64,000 nucleotides of DNA from Cyanophora paradoxa (Eukaryota; Glaucocystophyceae; Cyanophorales; Cyanophoraceae): positions 372,001 to 436,000 of the forward strand of contig QPMI01000470.1 of NCBI GenBank assembly GCA_004431415.1, in the 5' to 3' direction. The notes under the pieces are model-generated. The model did not search any database. It saw only the letters and a program-made list of their open reading frames with translations, and was not told the DNA's origin. How positions within the stretch are numbered: position 1 is the stretch's first letter; each line of letters begins with the position of its first letter. The position numbers and the translations under genes were made by a program. Shown here in pieces: positions 21,112-32,666 of the stretch.

Positions 21112-22791
21112 ATGCCGCAGGCCCGTGGCAGCGTTCGGCGGCCTCGCTCACAGAGCGATGGCTCCCTACTTCACCCAACGGCCTCGCGCGTCCCGGCGAG
21201 CGCGAGCGAGGAGGCGACCCGGCTCAAGCTTGAGATCTCGGCACTCACCCTCCAGATGATGAAGATGCGCTCTGAGGCCGAAGAAACGCGCAATAAGGTC
21301 ACGCTTCTCGAGGTCAGCGACCCCCGGAAAGCTCGAGAATCGCACCCCGGCCAAATTTCGCGCGTGACAACATTTGATCCCACGCGCTCGCTGCTGACTT
21401 CTTTCGACTTCGTCGGCGGCAGGCTCAGTCCGAGCTCTTTCAGAGAGAGCGGAGGGCCCTGCGAGCAACCCTGACCACTGTTCGGACGAAGGAGGACGGA
21501 TTGCGCAAGGAGTCGACCGAGGCCCACGTGAGCACCAAGAGCACTGCAGCTGTCCAGAACCTTGCAGCTTTTCATTCCGTCCTGCTGACCCAGGGTGCGC
21601 TCGGCAGGTCAAGCTCAAGAAAGTTTCCGACGACCGGGACGAGCTCGCGCGTCGGAAGGCCTCTCTGGAGGGTCCGTGCATGCGCAGGGGGCTAGCTCTC
21701 GCTCCTGCACGCACTCATTCGTCGAGCAGACTCGCTCATCATCGAGGACGAGACGCGCCAGGGGCTGGAAGAGTCTCTCGAGGGCATCGTGAACGAGATC
21801 AAGAACCTGGAGGTGCGCTTCAGAGCGTTCTGTGCGCTTCAGATCTCGGCTGCAACTGACCGGAACATTTTGGCGCCCGGCCCGGCAGACCCGCCGGCAG
21901 AGGTCCGCCCCATGCATATGCACACGCGATCGCTCTATATTTAAATCTCTCAATCCGGCTCACAAGCATTTTCGCAGCTTGACGGAGGAGCTGCACGGCA
22001 TTTTGCAGAAGGGCGAGGATTTGCGGCGCACGGTGCGACCGATCAAATCCGAGCCCTCTCTAGATCTCGAACTAGATCTTCCTCAATGTTACGCCGTTCG
22101 CGACTGCAGCGCACGCACAAGAACCTCGCGAAGGCGCTCGCGACCGTCTCGCGAATCCGCGGGAATGGAGGGCCGGCGCCGCCAGGGGGCCTCGCCCCCG
22201 TCGCAGAGAAGGCCTCAAAATCGGTGCGCATGCGCAGTTCGTTTAAATCTGAAATTAAACCCCTGGGCGCCTGCGCATGCGCCTGTGCCTGCGCCTCGCT
22301 CACGGCGGTTTTTGCAGGGCGACGCTCCGCGGTTCTCGTGGCCTAAGAACCCGCTGGCGCCCGTTCCTGAGGAGCCCGAGACGCCCTGGAAGTCTGTCAA
22401 GGGCGATCCCCTTCCCCGCGGCCCGGGCCTGGGCATGGCCGCCGGCCCGCGGCGGGCCGCTCTCGCCCTCGGCTGCTCCGAGTTCCTCTCCCACCTCCTC
22501 CGCCTCCTCCGCCCCGGTTCCCGCCGGCGGCACAGCGCCCCGGAGCTCGCTGCGGTCGACGCCTCCCTGTCCGACGAGAGCGATCTGGAGCTCGAGGAGC
22601 TCGAGGGTCCGGAGGAGGAGGAGGAGGAAGCGGAGGCGGCGCCTTCGACTGCGGCGCGCGCGCCGAAGCTCAGGCGGGCGGGCGACATGCGCGCGGTCGA
22701 GATGGTGCTCCTCTCGAGCTCGCCGGCCGCGGCGCCGGCGCGCCCGAGCGTCGGGGAGGGCGGCCCCCCCAACTTCGACGTCGTCGTGTAG
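21112..22791 (+). CDS. Coiled-coil protein with acidic C terminus
   Basis: Exon 1 (21112-21312) gives a Ser-rich leader, then a heptad-like helix (EEATRLKLEISALTLQMMKM, RSEAEETRNKVTLLE). Later exons continue the coiled coil: AQSELFQRERRALRATLTTV, VKLKKVSDDRDELARRKASL, DSLIIEDETRQGLEESLEGI and LTEELHGILQKGEDLRRT. The last exon has FSWPKNPLAPVPEEPETPW, a basic RRGSRRR-like patch and an EEEEEEAEAA stretch, and ends NFDVVV-stop. The terminal hydrophobic DVVV could bind a PDZ-type domain, but this is a guess. No named family is recognised; a cytoskeletal or scaffold role would be typical for such sequence. Introns are short and GT-AG. Confidence 0.65.
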
Positions 22792-23114
22792 CTATAGCGA
22801 AATCGCGTGCACATGTACATGCCTCAGCAGACCGTCGGACTCTGATCATGAGAGCCGAGATCCAGATCTAAACCGTTTTGCATCCCGCCCCACTTCCCAG
22901 CCCCATCGTCTGTAACCGATCTCTCAGTAGCTTAAAGCTTTGTACAGCCACTGGGCCAGTCACCCTTCCCAGTTTAATCTCGAATTGCTTCACCGCAGCC
23001 TGCATGTACCGAAACTGATCTAGCTAGCTAGCTACGGAGAGGGAACCCAGAAGAAGAACCGCCTTTACTTAGTAGTCTCGGTAGCCCGAACCTAACAAGA
23101 CCTAGATTTAAATC
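22792..23114. other. Gap between convergent genes
   Basis: The 3' flanks of the coiled-coil gene and the Myb-type gene meet here. It contains CTAGCTAGCTAGCTACGG near 23020 and AGATTTAAATCT near 23103, both palindromic. No gene seen. Confidence 0.7.
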
Positions 23115-26100
23115 TTAGAGCCCCAGGTCCTCCGGGCTGGAGACGTAGAATACGACGCCCCGCCCCTCGAAGAACTGGCCCGCGGACTGCAGCGTGTCCA
23201 GGTTCTTGTCTGAAGAAAGATGAAAAAGAAAGGCGTAAGAAAAAGATAGGGGGAGAAAGGGGAGGGGGGTACCCGAGAAATCGACGACGGGAAAGCCGAA
23301 CAGCGCCGAGGCGCGCGCGCGGATCTCGTCCATCGATTCGCCGCGCGAGATGACGAACCCGAAGCCCGTCCCGAAGTGCGTCTGCCCGATGCGGCGCAGC
23401 TGTACCCGCACCTGCTAAAAATAGACGAAAGTTAGTGCGAGGAAAAAATTGAAGGGCGCGATCAGAAAGCAGAATTTAATACCTGATGCGCGGGGACGGA
23501 GGACGAGGGGAGCGCTGCCTGGAGAAGGGCAAACATTCCCATACCCGGGTGCTGCGGGTCCGAGGGGGCGGCGGCGGCGGCGGCGGCGGCGGGAGGGCCG
23601 GCGGCGGGCAGGAGGGGCGCGTGCGGGGGCGGCATCGCGGGAGGTAGGGCGGGTCCGAGGCCGGCGAGGGCGCCTCGGCGCTGGGGCGGGCGGGGGAGGC
23701 CGGCCGGGGCGGGGGGCGGGGCCCGCGAGGGGTACGGCGGCGTCCGCCCCGGCGCCCGCCTCGGACTCCGTACCTCCCGCGACGTCCGCGTCGGACCCCG
23801 GGCCGGCGTCCGGCTCCTCCTCACGGGCCGACCCGAGGCAGGGCCGGGCCGGGGCCGGGGCAGCGGCGAGCGCGGCCGGGGGCGCCTGGGCCGGCGCGGG
23901 AGCGGGAGCGGGAGCGGGAGCGGGAGCGGGAGACGGACCCCGGGCCGAGGCCGAGGCTCGGGCGGGCGGGGCAGGGGGGGCCGACTGGGCCGCCGCAGCC
24001 TCCGAGGATGAGGAGGGGGGCGCGGTACCGCTCCGCCTGCCCCGCTTCCCCTTCGGCCCCCCCTCCTCGCCCCCCTCGCCCTCCCCCTCCCCCTCCTCCT
24101 TCTTGACGGAGACGGCCGAGGAGGACGAGGAAGGCCGGCCCCGCTTCTTCTTAGCCTCACCCGGCGCCGGCGCCGGCGCGGGCGCCGGCGCGGGCGCCGG
24201 CGCGGAGGCGGAAGAAGAGGACGCCCGCTTCTTCTTCTCCGCAGCCGAAGGCGGAGGAGGCGGAGGCGGGCTCGCCTGCGAGCTGCTGGGCAGGGTCCGG
24301 TCCTTGAACTGGCCCAGCGCCCTGTCGATCGCGCTCCCCTTCTCGCACTTGCGGAGCCTGGGGGAGGAGAACAAAGGGAGGAAGACGAGAAACGCTGTCA
24401 GGAGCGGCGAAGGACATTTCACGAGTGCTCGAAGCTTAAGTAATCCTTAAAACTCTGGTCGAGGGCCGGGCGGTCGGGATGCACCCATATACTATGATAG
24501 CTTCACTTACGAACGTTTCACTTTTCAGCAATTTCTTTCGGCGGCGGGAGATTAACGACAGCCTAAAGCTTTCTAGCGAGCGGGCCTTAATGGGCTGCTC
24601 GAGGGCTTAAGAGGATGCACTAAAACTCCAGGATTTTTATATATCTCTATAAAGAAAGAGAGAAAGAGCGGACCGCTGCTCGAGGGCTTAAGAACATGCA
24701 CTAATTCCTCTAAAGAGAGTTTAAGCCTTCCTATTACGGGCTAATCCAGAAGCTCCCTATATTCCTCCTACATCCCGGACTTAAGCGGACCGCTGCTCGA
24801 GGGCGCTGCGGCGGTTCTTACGTGTTGAGCTTCTTTATACTCCAGGCTTTCTATATATATCTCTCTATGAAGAAAGGAAGAAAGAGCGGACCGCTGCTCG
24901 ATGGCGGCCGAGTTGCGCTCCACGAGCCTCGCCGTGTCCCTGTCCTTCCCCCGGTTCGCCTTGACCCACTCGAAGAAGAGCCGCCAGGAGAGGTCTGGGG
25001 CCGGACCGGAAATCAGTTTGGATTAGATCGTATCGAATTGGAATGGATCGGATCAATTTGTTATGTGTATTATGTGCGTAGCCGCCAGGAAGGGTCTGGG
25101 ACCACTATTAGATCGGATCGGATACGAGTACGAGTAGGATACGAGTAGGTCGATTTTGATTTGAGAGCGGGGCTTGCTATAAACGTACCCCGGACGGCGG
25201 GCTCCCTCCCGTACCGCTTGATCAGGGCGGCGACCGCGGCATCCTCCTCCTCCGTCCAGGGGCGGGCCTGCGGGGGGTACAGGACCGCTCGGGATGGTGA
25301 GGCGTACAGGCGAGGCGGCGGGCGGGAGCGGGGGGTATGGCACCTTGAAGATCGCGTCGTACTCCGCCCGCAGGGCCTCGCTCGTGGTACCCCCGCCCTG
25401 GTAGCTCAGGCTGCGCGCCGGGTACGGGTCGGTTCGTGCGGCGCAGCGTCTCGTGGAAGAGGGGGGTACCGGTGGTAGAGGGCGGAATCGCCTCGCATCG
25501 AAAGCCCGTTCTCGGTCTTGACCTGTGCCGAGATCAGGGGGGGGTACAGGAATGGGAAGGCCCGTCCAGGCCAAAAAACGCGCCTGGAGGCCCGGGGGGC
25601 TCTTGAGCCATCTGCGGGGGGTACAAGGGCCCTCAGGGGGGAGGGAGGGCGAGATCGCGCAAGCTGATGAGTACCCCATAAACGTATCCGCGGTGAACGC
25701 TGCGCGGAGGGCGTCAGCGGCGGCGCCGCTGCATCGGGGGTACGCGGGTAGGCTCAGAAAGCGGCCGTACCCCCGACTTGGCTACGGTAAGCCCGGGCGA
25801 CGATCGCGAGCTTTCCTGAGGGCCGACACGTATTGGCGGGGCCGGGCGCGGGAAGGGCAGGGGGAGAGGGGGGTACCGTCCTCCTCGCAGGTCCATTTCC
25901 CAGTGTACAGCTGCTGCGCGCGGCGGGGCCTCGGTCGAGGGAGTGGGGTACGACACGAAATGAAATCGTGAGGTACCTTCGTCGCGCCGGATCCCTCCCC
26001 AGGCTTCTCCTGGTGATCAGATGCTTAGGGAACGCTAGGAGACTTCAGGCAGAGCGGGAGGTCGGCCAGCCGCACCGTTTTGACGACGGGGTGGGGCACT

Positions 26101-26930
26101 TTCGCGGAGGAAAGCTGGGTACGTACGGCGACCACGCTCGGCGTCCTGCTCCTCCGCAGCCTGAAGAACGCGCGTCAGAGAACGAGAAGTCCGCGCGCAG
26201 ACAGAAACACTAGAGGACGACGCGCTGCGGTTGAGGAACCTACCTGCACAGCATGCCGACAGCTTGGCGATTCGGGACCTGCATGGTCGATTTAAAATGC
26301 ACGAACTACATTACAGGAAAGAAGCTAGACTCACGTATTGGTTATTCGCGACCACCCAGTCGCGGAAGCGGCACCAGATTGTGACTGATAGGCCCGGCAC
26401 CTCGGCGCCTGCGGGAGAGGAGGGGCTCAAAGAGGGGAGAATAATATTCTGGCGGAGCGGAGGGGCGCGTTTCAAAGTTTACCGCCTTGTACGTCCCGGT
26501 AGAAGCGCTGCGCGATTTCGGCGAGCTTGTCGTCCTCGTCCACGGTCCAGATATCCGCATTGCCCGGCTTGTTCGGGCGCTTCTTCTCCGCCTCGGCGCG
26601 CTGCGCCCTCGCGTAAGCGGTCGCGCGTGCGAGCGGCACTGCTCGCGCGCGCGCATAAAGCAGCTTAAGGCCGCAGCGCTCGGCCTTCCTGCGCGTCGCG
26701 CCGGGCGTGCGGGCCGAGCGCACCGAGGTCGCGGGTTTCGCGGTTTCTCTGTCTGCCGAGGGCTGTTCCGGCTCGGATTCGGGCTCCGATTTTACTTCGT
26801 CTTCCTCGTCCAGATCGATTCCGCGTTTCGGAAGGCTCGCGTTTGGCGATGAGCTCTTCTCTTCCTGACTCAACGTTAACGCCGGCGCATCGGCGGCCGG
26901 CGCACTGCAGCTGGCATCTCCTGTGTCCAT
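23115..26930 (-). CDS. Three-repeat Myb/SANT-domain nuclear protein with AT-hook-like basic region
   Basis: ATG 26930 opens MDTGDASCSAPAADAP, then an acidic-basic region. Repeat 1: NADIWTVDEDDKLAEIAQRF, spliced at DVQG|V to TIWCRFRDWVVANNQY. Repeat 2: GKWTCEED. Repeat 3: RPWTEEEDAAVAALIKRYGR, spliced to DLSWRLFFEWVKANRG. W-x-x-EED openings and the spaced aromatic residues are typical of Myb/SANT helices, which bind DNA or histone tails. After repeat 3 come LRKCEKGSAIDRALGQFKD, KKKRGRPSSSS and GKRGRRSG (AT-hook-like), a long Pro/Ala-rich linker, and a C-terminal domain (VQLRRIGQTHFGTGFGFVI, GQFFEGRGVVFYVSSPEDLG) I do not recognise. Nuclear location is inferred. Minus-strand introns often begin GTACCCC. 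The middle exons (25.4-26.2 kb) are less certain. Confidence 0.7.
24590..24901 (-). repeat. Repeated exon-edge segment within a Myb-gene intron
   Basis: GCGGACCGCTGCTCGA occurs at 24668-24683, 24785-24800 and 24886-24901; a shorter relative (GGGCTGCTCGAGGGCTTAAG) is near 24593. The copy at 24886 includes the end of the exon encoding SAAIEQR on the minus strand. The others lie in the intron together with repeated CTCGAGGGCTTAAG and TATATATCTCTAT. Confidence 0.8.
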
Positions 26931-27479
26931 TGTGGCCGTGGCTCGCGAAAGCTAAACCGCTGACCGCTGCGCCGCGCGTGCTCGCCAAGCTTCTCGTCGC
27001 CGCGTGCTGGCGCCTCGCTCCCTTACAGGCTACAACACACGCGCAGTTGGAAGCTGCTTAGGCTGCCGCGCAAGGCTGCTGGTTTGTCCGCGAGGCCCTA
27101 GCTAGCCGGCTGCCGGCAACCCGCAGCGGCGGGGGTATGGTCGCGAAGTTGAATTCGCCGCGAGCTCACGGCGCAGCCTCGAGCTCGCGCTGCAGCTGGC
27201 TGCTTATATACACACAATGGCCATGGTGGGCTGCAGTGCTTTAGGCGCTTGCGCAATCCCGTGCAGAGCTCGCGCGCGCCGCCGTCGCCAGGTCTTGATC
27301 TAGAAGCAGCGCCGAGCGCTAGGCGCGAGGCTTCGGCTCCAGGTTTGAAGAGGGATATCGATTCCAAGCTTTACACGACAGGGAGAATGGAGGGCGGAGG
27401 GAGCGGGAGGGGGGACAGCCCAGACAGAGACTAGGTCGGGGCAAGCAAGGGGCGCTGGCGGCGTCGGCGGCCGCGGCCC
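26931..27479. other. Intergenic region upstream of the Myb-type gene
   Basis: GC-rich with many CAGCTG, GCTAGC and GAGCTC palindromes. It should contain the Myb-gene promoter and the 3' end of the PKA regulatory gene. No gene or clear motif found. Confidence 0.6.
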
Positions 27480-29256
27480 TTAGACGAGGCTGATGTACGA
27501 GCGGTACGCGCCGATGTTGCGCTTCAGAATGTCCTGCAAGGGAAAGAGTCGGACCGCCGGGCGAGAAAGGAAGGAAAGGAGAGAGGCGCGGCAAGCGAGC
27601 TGACCTGCAGGGGCCCCATGACGCGCGTGAAGGTGGCGCGGGAGAGCGAGAGAGTCGCCACGTCGGTCACTGCCTTCACCGTGGCCGCGCGCGGCTTGTT
27701 CGTCAGGAGCGCGATCTCGCCTGCGCCGAGCCGCCCGCCCCGCCATCAGAAAAGGAAGGAAAGGAAAGAAAGGAGGGTCTATCTGACTGACCGAAGTAGT
27801 CGCCGCTCTTGAGCTGTCCCACCTCCATCTCGGGCTTGCCCGGCTCCGGGGACTGAAGGCAAACGACCTCGCCCTGCGCGGCGCGGCAAAGTTAATCGAG
27901 GCGAAGCTGAGCTGAGCTAATCTAGCTAAGATAGTCAAGCTTAATTCGGACCTCCTCAATAATGTAGAACTGGTCGCCGGGGTCGCCCTGCTTGATAATG
28001 ACGTCGCCGGCCTTGAACTCCTGCTTCCCCAGCGCGTCCGCCACCGTGAGGCGCTCGTACCGCATGAGGTTCGCTGCGAGCGAACGAAGTGAGCGGGCGG
28101 TGAGATGGAAGAGAAGAAGAAGCTTAAGAAGCGAGCGGAAGCGCACAGAGGAGCGGGACTTTCTCGAGGAAAGACTCGTACAGGTTCCGCTGCTTGATGG
28201 TAGTGTCCATAAGAATGAACTTGAATGTGAGGCGGTCCACGGCCCAGAGCCGCGCGTTGTCGCGCGCCTGCGCAGAGTCGGAGTTTACAGGACGAAGAAA
28301 GAAGAAGAGGAGAAAGGGTGAAGGGATAGGATGCAGCAGCGCGCCTTGACGGTGGCGGCGCGGGGAGCGTTGTACATGAGAGCGAGCTCGCCGAAGGAGT
28401 CTCCGGGGCCGCAGGCCAGGACGTGCTTGTCCTCGCCGCCGATCTTCACGTACACGTCGCAGTTGCCCTGGTCAATCACGTAGAAGTTGTCGCCCTCGTC
28501 GCCTGGCAAGGCGCGCGCGGCGCGGGTCGGCGAACGGGAACGCGGCTCCGCGAGCAAGGCGCGGCCGCGCCGAGGAAGGCGTGCGCACCCTGCTTGATGA
28601 TGGTGTCGCCAGGCTCCTTGTTGACCTCGAACATCGCGTCCATGATGATGTTCTTCTGCTTCTCCTCGAGGTTCGCGAAGAGAATGTTGTGCGAGATGAC
28701 CTCCTTGATGCGCTGCTTCTCCTCGTCGCTCTTCGGGTAGACTTTCGGCGTGAAGTTCTTCGAGAGATCGTCCGGCGTGATCGGTTCTGCGCACACCGAC
28801 TTCCGCCTGTTCTTGGCCATCCCTTGCCGCAGCGACACGGCTGGCGCCCGCGCTGTGCGAGGGTCAGCGCGTCGGCCGCAGGGAGCCCCGCGGGATCTAA
28901 GCATGCGCACAGTCTGGAGGTGGAGAAGGAGCCCGGTCGTCGTCTCCAGCGTCGTCCTTCGGCGCGTCGGCGAGTGTCTTCGCAAGCATAGCCTCTAGCT
29001 CGTTGGCGACCGGGTTGACATCCGGGCTGGAAAGCTGGGCCGCGAAGTTCTTTCGCAAGTAGTTGTAAATGTGCTTCACGGGCTCGTCGGGGCGCTTCTG
29101 CAGGACATCCTCCAGCATGTCCTCGAGGAGCTTCTTCACGCCTGCAGGTCCGGGGCGGCAAGCGCGCGGGTGAGCCATACATTGGGGCAGAGACAGTCCA
29201 GAGGCGCGGGGCCCGCCAGACGCACCCTTCTTGTTGAGGTACTCATGCAGCTCCTG
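27480..29256 (-). CDS. cAMP-dependent protein kinase regulatory subunit (first exon not located)
   Basis: Reading down the minus strand: [19 protein letters not shown] and [20 protein letters not shown] form an RIIa-type dimerisation/docking domain. [10 protein letters not shown] is the inhibitor/autophosphorylation-type RRxS site. [48 protein letters not shown] and [53 protein letters not shown] and [18 protein letters not shown]. The end is [17 protein letters not shown]-stop. Both phosphate-binding cassettes keep the Gly-Glu and Arg that hold cAMP (or another cyclic nucleotide). The subunit would restrain a PKA catalytic subunit in the cytoplasm. The coding start is on a small exon upstream of the CCTTAG acceptor near 29258, not identified. 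Confidence 0.92.
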
Positions 29257-29734
29257 CTCCTGCTAAGGCATAGGCGATCAGGGGCGCCCAAAGCTAGCTA
29301 CGGCAAGAATCACTGTCAGCGAGATGCACGCACTGTGGTGAGCGTCGTCATGATGTGCGACGACTTCTAACTTTGCTACGCTTCGCAGAAGGCGCGCTGC
29401 TAGCTTCCCAGCCGGCGCGTTCCTAGCTCCCGAGTGGCCAACACGCTCCCGAATGACGAGCACGCTCCCTGAAGGTTGCGAAAACCCGCGAGACGAAATT
29501 GACGTGCAGCCTATGTACCCCTTCACTATCCCCCCCCCCCGTCGGCTTCGCGACTTCTTCGTGTGCAGAGTGCTCAGCGGCCCGCGGCCAGAGGGTCCGG
29601 TTCATCTCAGTTCGGGGAACCGCTCGGCGTCCCGCGGCCCGAGGGTTCGGCCCAGCTTGCTCTGTGAACGAGGCGCGCTCCAGTCATCGGCCCAGCTGCG
29701 CTAGCGCGCGATCTTTGAACGGTGGGAACCAGCG
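29257..29734. other. Divergent region between the PKA regulatory and TIR/beta-helix genes
   Basis: Holds the missing first exon of the PKA regulatory gene and presumably two promoters. CGTTCCTAGCTCCCGAGTGG-type repeats (GAGTGGCCAACACGCTCCC / GAATGACGAGCACGCTCCC, 29430-29470) and paired GGCCCGCGGCC/CCCGCGGCCCGAGGG motifs near 29578 and 29630 are visible. Confidence 0.55.
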
Positions 29735-32666
29735 ATGAGGGGCCGAACCCTGACCGCGAGCATCCCGAGCGCGTCGCGCAACTCCACTTCGCCATCGGCG
29801 AGCACACCCAAGACGCCGTGCGGATGCATCAGCGCTGCGGACATGTGCGCTTTAGTCTCTGCGCTCGTCGGCGTCCGGCCCGCTTACCGCGCTTCGCCAG
29901 GTACGACGTATTCTTCAGCAACCACACAGCGACCGGCGGCGAGCTCGCAGCGCGGCTGCAGGCGGAGCTCGAGGCGATGGAGCCCGACCTCCGCGTCTTC
30001 AGCGCAGTGGACAGCGCGACTCCGGTAAGCAGAGTGCGCAACCGTGAAGCGCGCCGCGGGCGAAGCGGCGCTCGGCGCAGGGCGGCTCGAACGCACACGA
30101 CCTGACCGACGACGTCCGTGCCTCGCGCTGCTTCGTGCTGCTCGTCACGCCGGGTGCGGCCGGCCGCTGCTGCTTCCGAGCGCGGCCGCCGACCGCGCTC
30201 GCGCCGCGCAGGGGTCTTCGAGAGCGAGGTCGTGATGGGGGAGCTGCTCGCCGCCGTCCGCTCCCGCCGGCGCATCATCGTCCTTTGGGACGCGGACTCT
30301 GTCCCTGAGCTCCCGCGCGGTTCGCCCTGCGGCCGCCCCGCCGCGGCGCTCATCGGTTTTCGCTGAGCCGCGAGCGGCAGCGGACGCGCTCCCGTCCCTC
30401 GCGGTTCCGCGGGGCGCAACGGAGGACGAGATCCGGAACGCCATCCGTGCCGCTCTGGAGACGGAGGCGCGCGCGTCGCACCCCCCCCCCCCCGCCCGTC
30501 GTCCGGCCATTCCGATACCCCCCGCAGCCGGTCCGGGCGCAGAAGGCGGCCTCAGAGGACGCCCTCGTGGAGGAGCTGATGCGGCGGGTTCGATTCGCTG
30601 GCGGCCCCGATCACGCGCACGGGCACGCCGGGGTACGCGTGCGCGCGAGCGCGGCCCCCCTCGCGCGGATCGAATCAAGCGGCGACGGCCGGCCGCGCAG
30701 GACGAAGGGGCCGGAGCAGACGCCGAGCGCCCGTCCGCCGCGCCTCGGGAATCAGACGCGACTCCGCTGGAGCCGCCCACCGTGCGCGCCGTACCCCTCC
30801 CCTTCCCCTTCCACCCCTCCTCACGAAATACTTCGTACCCCCCTCCCTTCCCAGGACGGCCCGGAGCCGGACCTGGTGGTGGATTCGCGGGGCCCGCCGC
30901 ACGGCCTGCCCTCCGTCGCGGCGGCCGTCGAGCGCGCCTCCCCGGGCCAGACCGTCTTCGTCGCCCCGGGCCGGTCCGCACCTCACTCTTCTTCTTCTTA
31001 TCTATCTATCTATCTCACGTCTTCTTCTTCTTATCATCCTTCTTATTATTGTTATAATTAGGTACTACGAGAGCGTGGTGCTGGACAAGGAGGTGCACCT
31101 ACAGGGCATGCGGGGTACCATTTTGGAGTCCAGGGGGGGCCAGCCCGCCCTCGTCTGCAGGGGGTACGTGAGCGCACGCTAACGAACGAACGAACGGCCC
31201 TCGGCTGCTGCTGCTGCTGCTGCTGCTGCTGAGGCGCGCGCCTCGCCCGCCCGCCCACACTGGCAGGCCGGCCTCGCCCACGGTCCGGGGCTTCACCATC
31301 GTGGGCCGATCCAAGCGCGACTGCGCCGTGCTGCTGACGGAGGGAACCCGCGCCCTCCTCGAGCGCTGCAGCGTGACCAGCGCCGGCCCTGCAGGCGTCG
31401 AGGCGCGCCCAGCCCTGCTCTGCTTGCCTGCAAGCTTGCCTGAGCTTTGCGTGTCTCCAGGCCAGCGGGGAGGGTACCGCGCCGACGGTCCGCGGCAACT
31501 GCGTGCACGACTGTACCCAGGCGAGCCTCCTCTTTCCCGCTCGCGTCCCCTCTGTACCCCTTATTCTGGGGGTACAGTCGGGGATCTGGGTCCACGGCGG
31601 CGCGGGGGGTACACTCGAGGGCAACGACATCTGCCGCTGTGCGTACCCGTCCTGCGCACCCGTCCTCTTCGGCCGACTCCGAGGCGGCTCACGCCCCTCC
31701 CCCCCCCTCCCCCCCTCCCCCCCCCCTCCCCCCCTGCGCAGGCGCGTGGAGCGGGGTAGAGATCACTGAGCGGGCGGACCCCGTCGTCAGGGGCAATCGA
31801 ATCCGCGACGGGCTCGAGAATGGTGCGTGAGTCACCGATTCGGTGAGTCACGGGGCGCCTGATGCGCTGCGCCGAAAGGCATCATGGTCGCGGAGGCGAG
31901 GGGTACCGTGGAGGAGAACGACGTGTACGGCAACGCTGAGGCCGGCATCGAGGTGCGGCCTCGCGCGCCGCTTAGAATTCATTCGGTTCGAGGGCCGCGG
32001 GGAGTCGCCGGTCTGAGATCCCGCCGTGGGGTACGCGCAGATTACGCGCGGCGCCGAGCCCGTCGTGCGCGGAAACAAGTTCCACGATGAGAAGGTGCGG
32101 TACCCCCCTCCCTGACCGGTCGCCGCCGCTGATACAGTACCCCTTCGCCAGTTCGGAATCGTGGTCTCGAGCGAGGGGAGAGGCGGCCTGGAGTCGAACG
32201 AGCTGTGGGGCAACGAGGGCGCCGCCATTCAGGCGCGTGTACCCTCTGCCAAGGCCCGCGCGCGTACCCCTGACGTCCGCCGAAGATTCGGAAAGGCGCG
32301 GACCCCCTCGTGATCTCCAATCACATCCACGACGAGAAGGTGTGGTACCCCCCCGCCCCGAACGTTATACATCATTTCGCTTGATGCTCGAGCCAGCACG
32401 GAGTCTGGGTATACGAGGGCGGCAAAGGGACGATTCGGGACAACGCGATCGAGGTGCGACCTCAGATCTGAGGCTCGGGGCTACACCAAATTTATATGCT
32501 GATCTGGGAGGGGTACGCACAGAATCTGGACGCCGCATGGGCGCAAGTCGGGGGCGTTCTCGTGGAGGAGGGCTCTACCCCGGTGGTGGGGAGCAACAGC
32601 TTCACAATGAAGAGGGACCGCGCGGCACAAGCCGCGGCCGTGGCCGAGGACAGCCGCGGCAGCTAG
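29735..32666 (+). CDS. TIR domain fused to FBXO11-like right-handed beta-helix protein
   Basis: ATG 29735 opens a short Ser/Thr-rich exon (29735-29844) spliced in phase to YDVFFSNHTATGGELAARLQ (29901-30024), GGSNAHDLTDDVRASRCFVL (30081-30153) and GVFESEVVMGELLAAVRSRR (30212-30319). Together these make a TIR domain of about 110 residues with the expected Glu in VVMGEL. A linker (PSLAVPRGATEDEIRNAIRA) and QKAASEDALVEELMRRV follow. From 30855 the protein is a parallel beta-helix: GLPSVAAAVERASPGQTVFV, then about nine coils with GN/EN/SN turns (VRGNCVHDC, LEGNDICR, VRGNRIRDG, VEENDVYGN, VRGNKFHDE, LESNELWGN, VISNHIHDE, IRDNAIE, VGSNSF), ending AEDSRGS-stop. The coil pattern is that of the FBXO11/CASH Beta_helix family, which binds proteins or glycans. 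No F-box is visible. The linker exon joins between 30480 and 30855 are uncertain. Confidence 0.8.
31205..31231 (+). repeat. (CTG)9 microsatellite in an intron
   Basis: An uninterrupted CTG run in the intron between the LVCR and PASPTVRGF exons of the TIR/beta-helix gene. Confidence 0.9.

Noticed and set aside
29722-30105. GTG start and unspliced reading into the TIR domain
   Set aside because: ATG 29735 with a 56-base GT-AG intron (29845-29900) joins in phase to the same TIR exon and uses a normal start codon.
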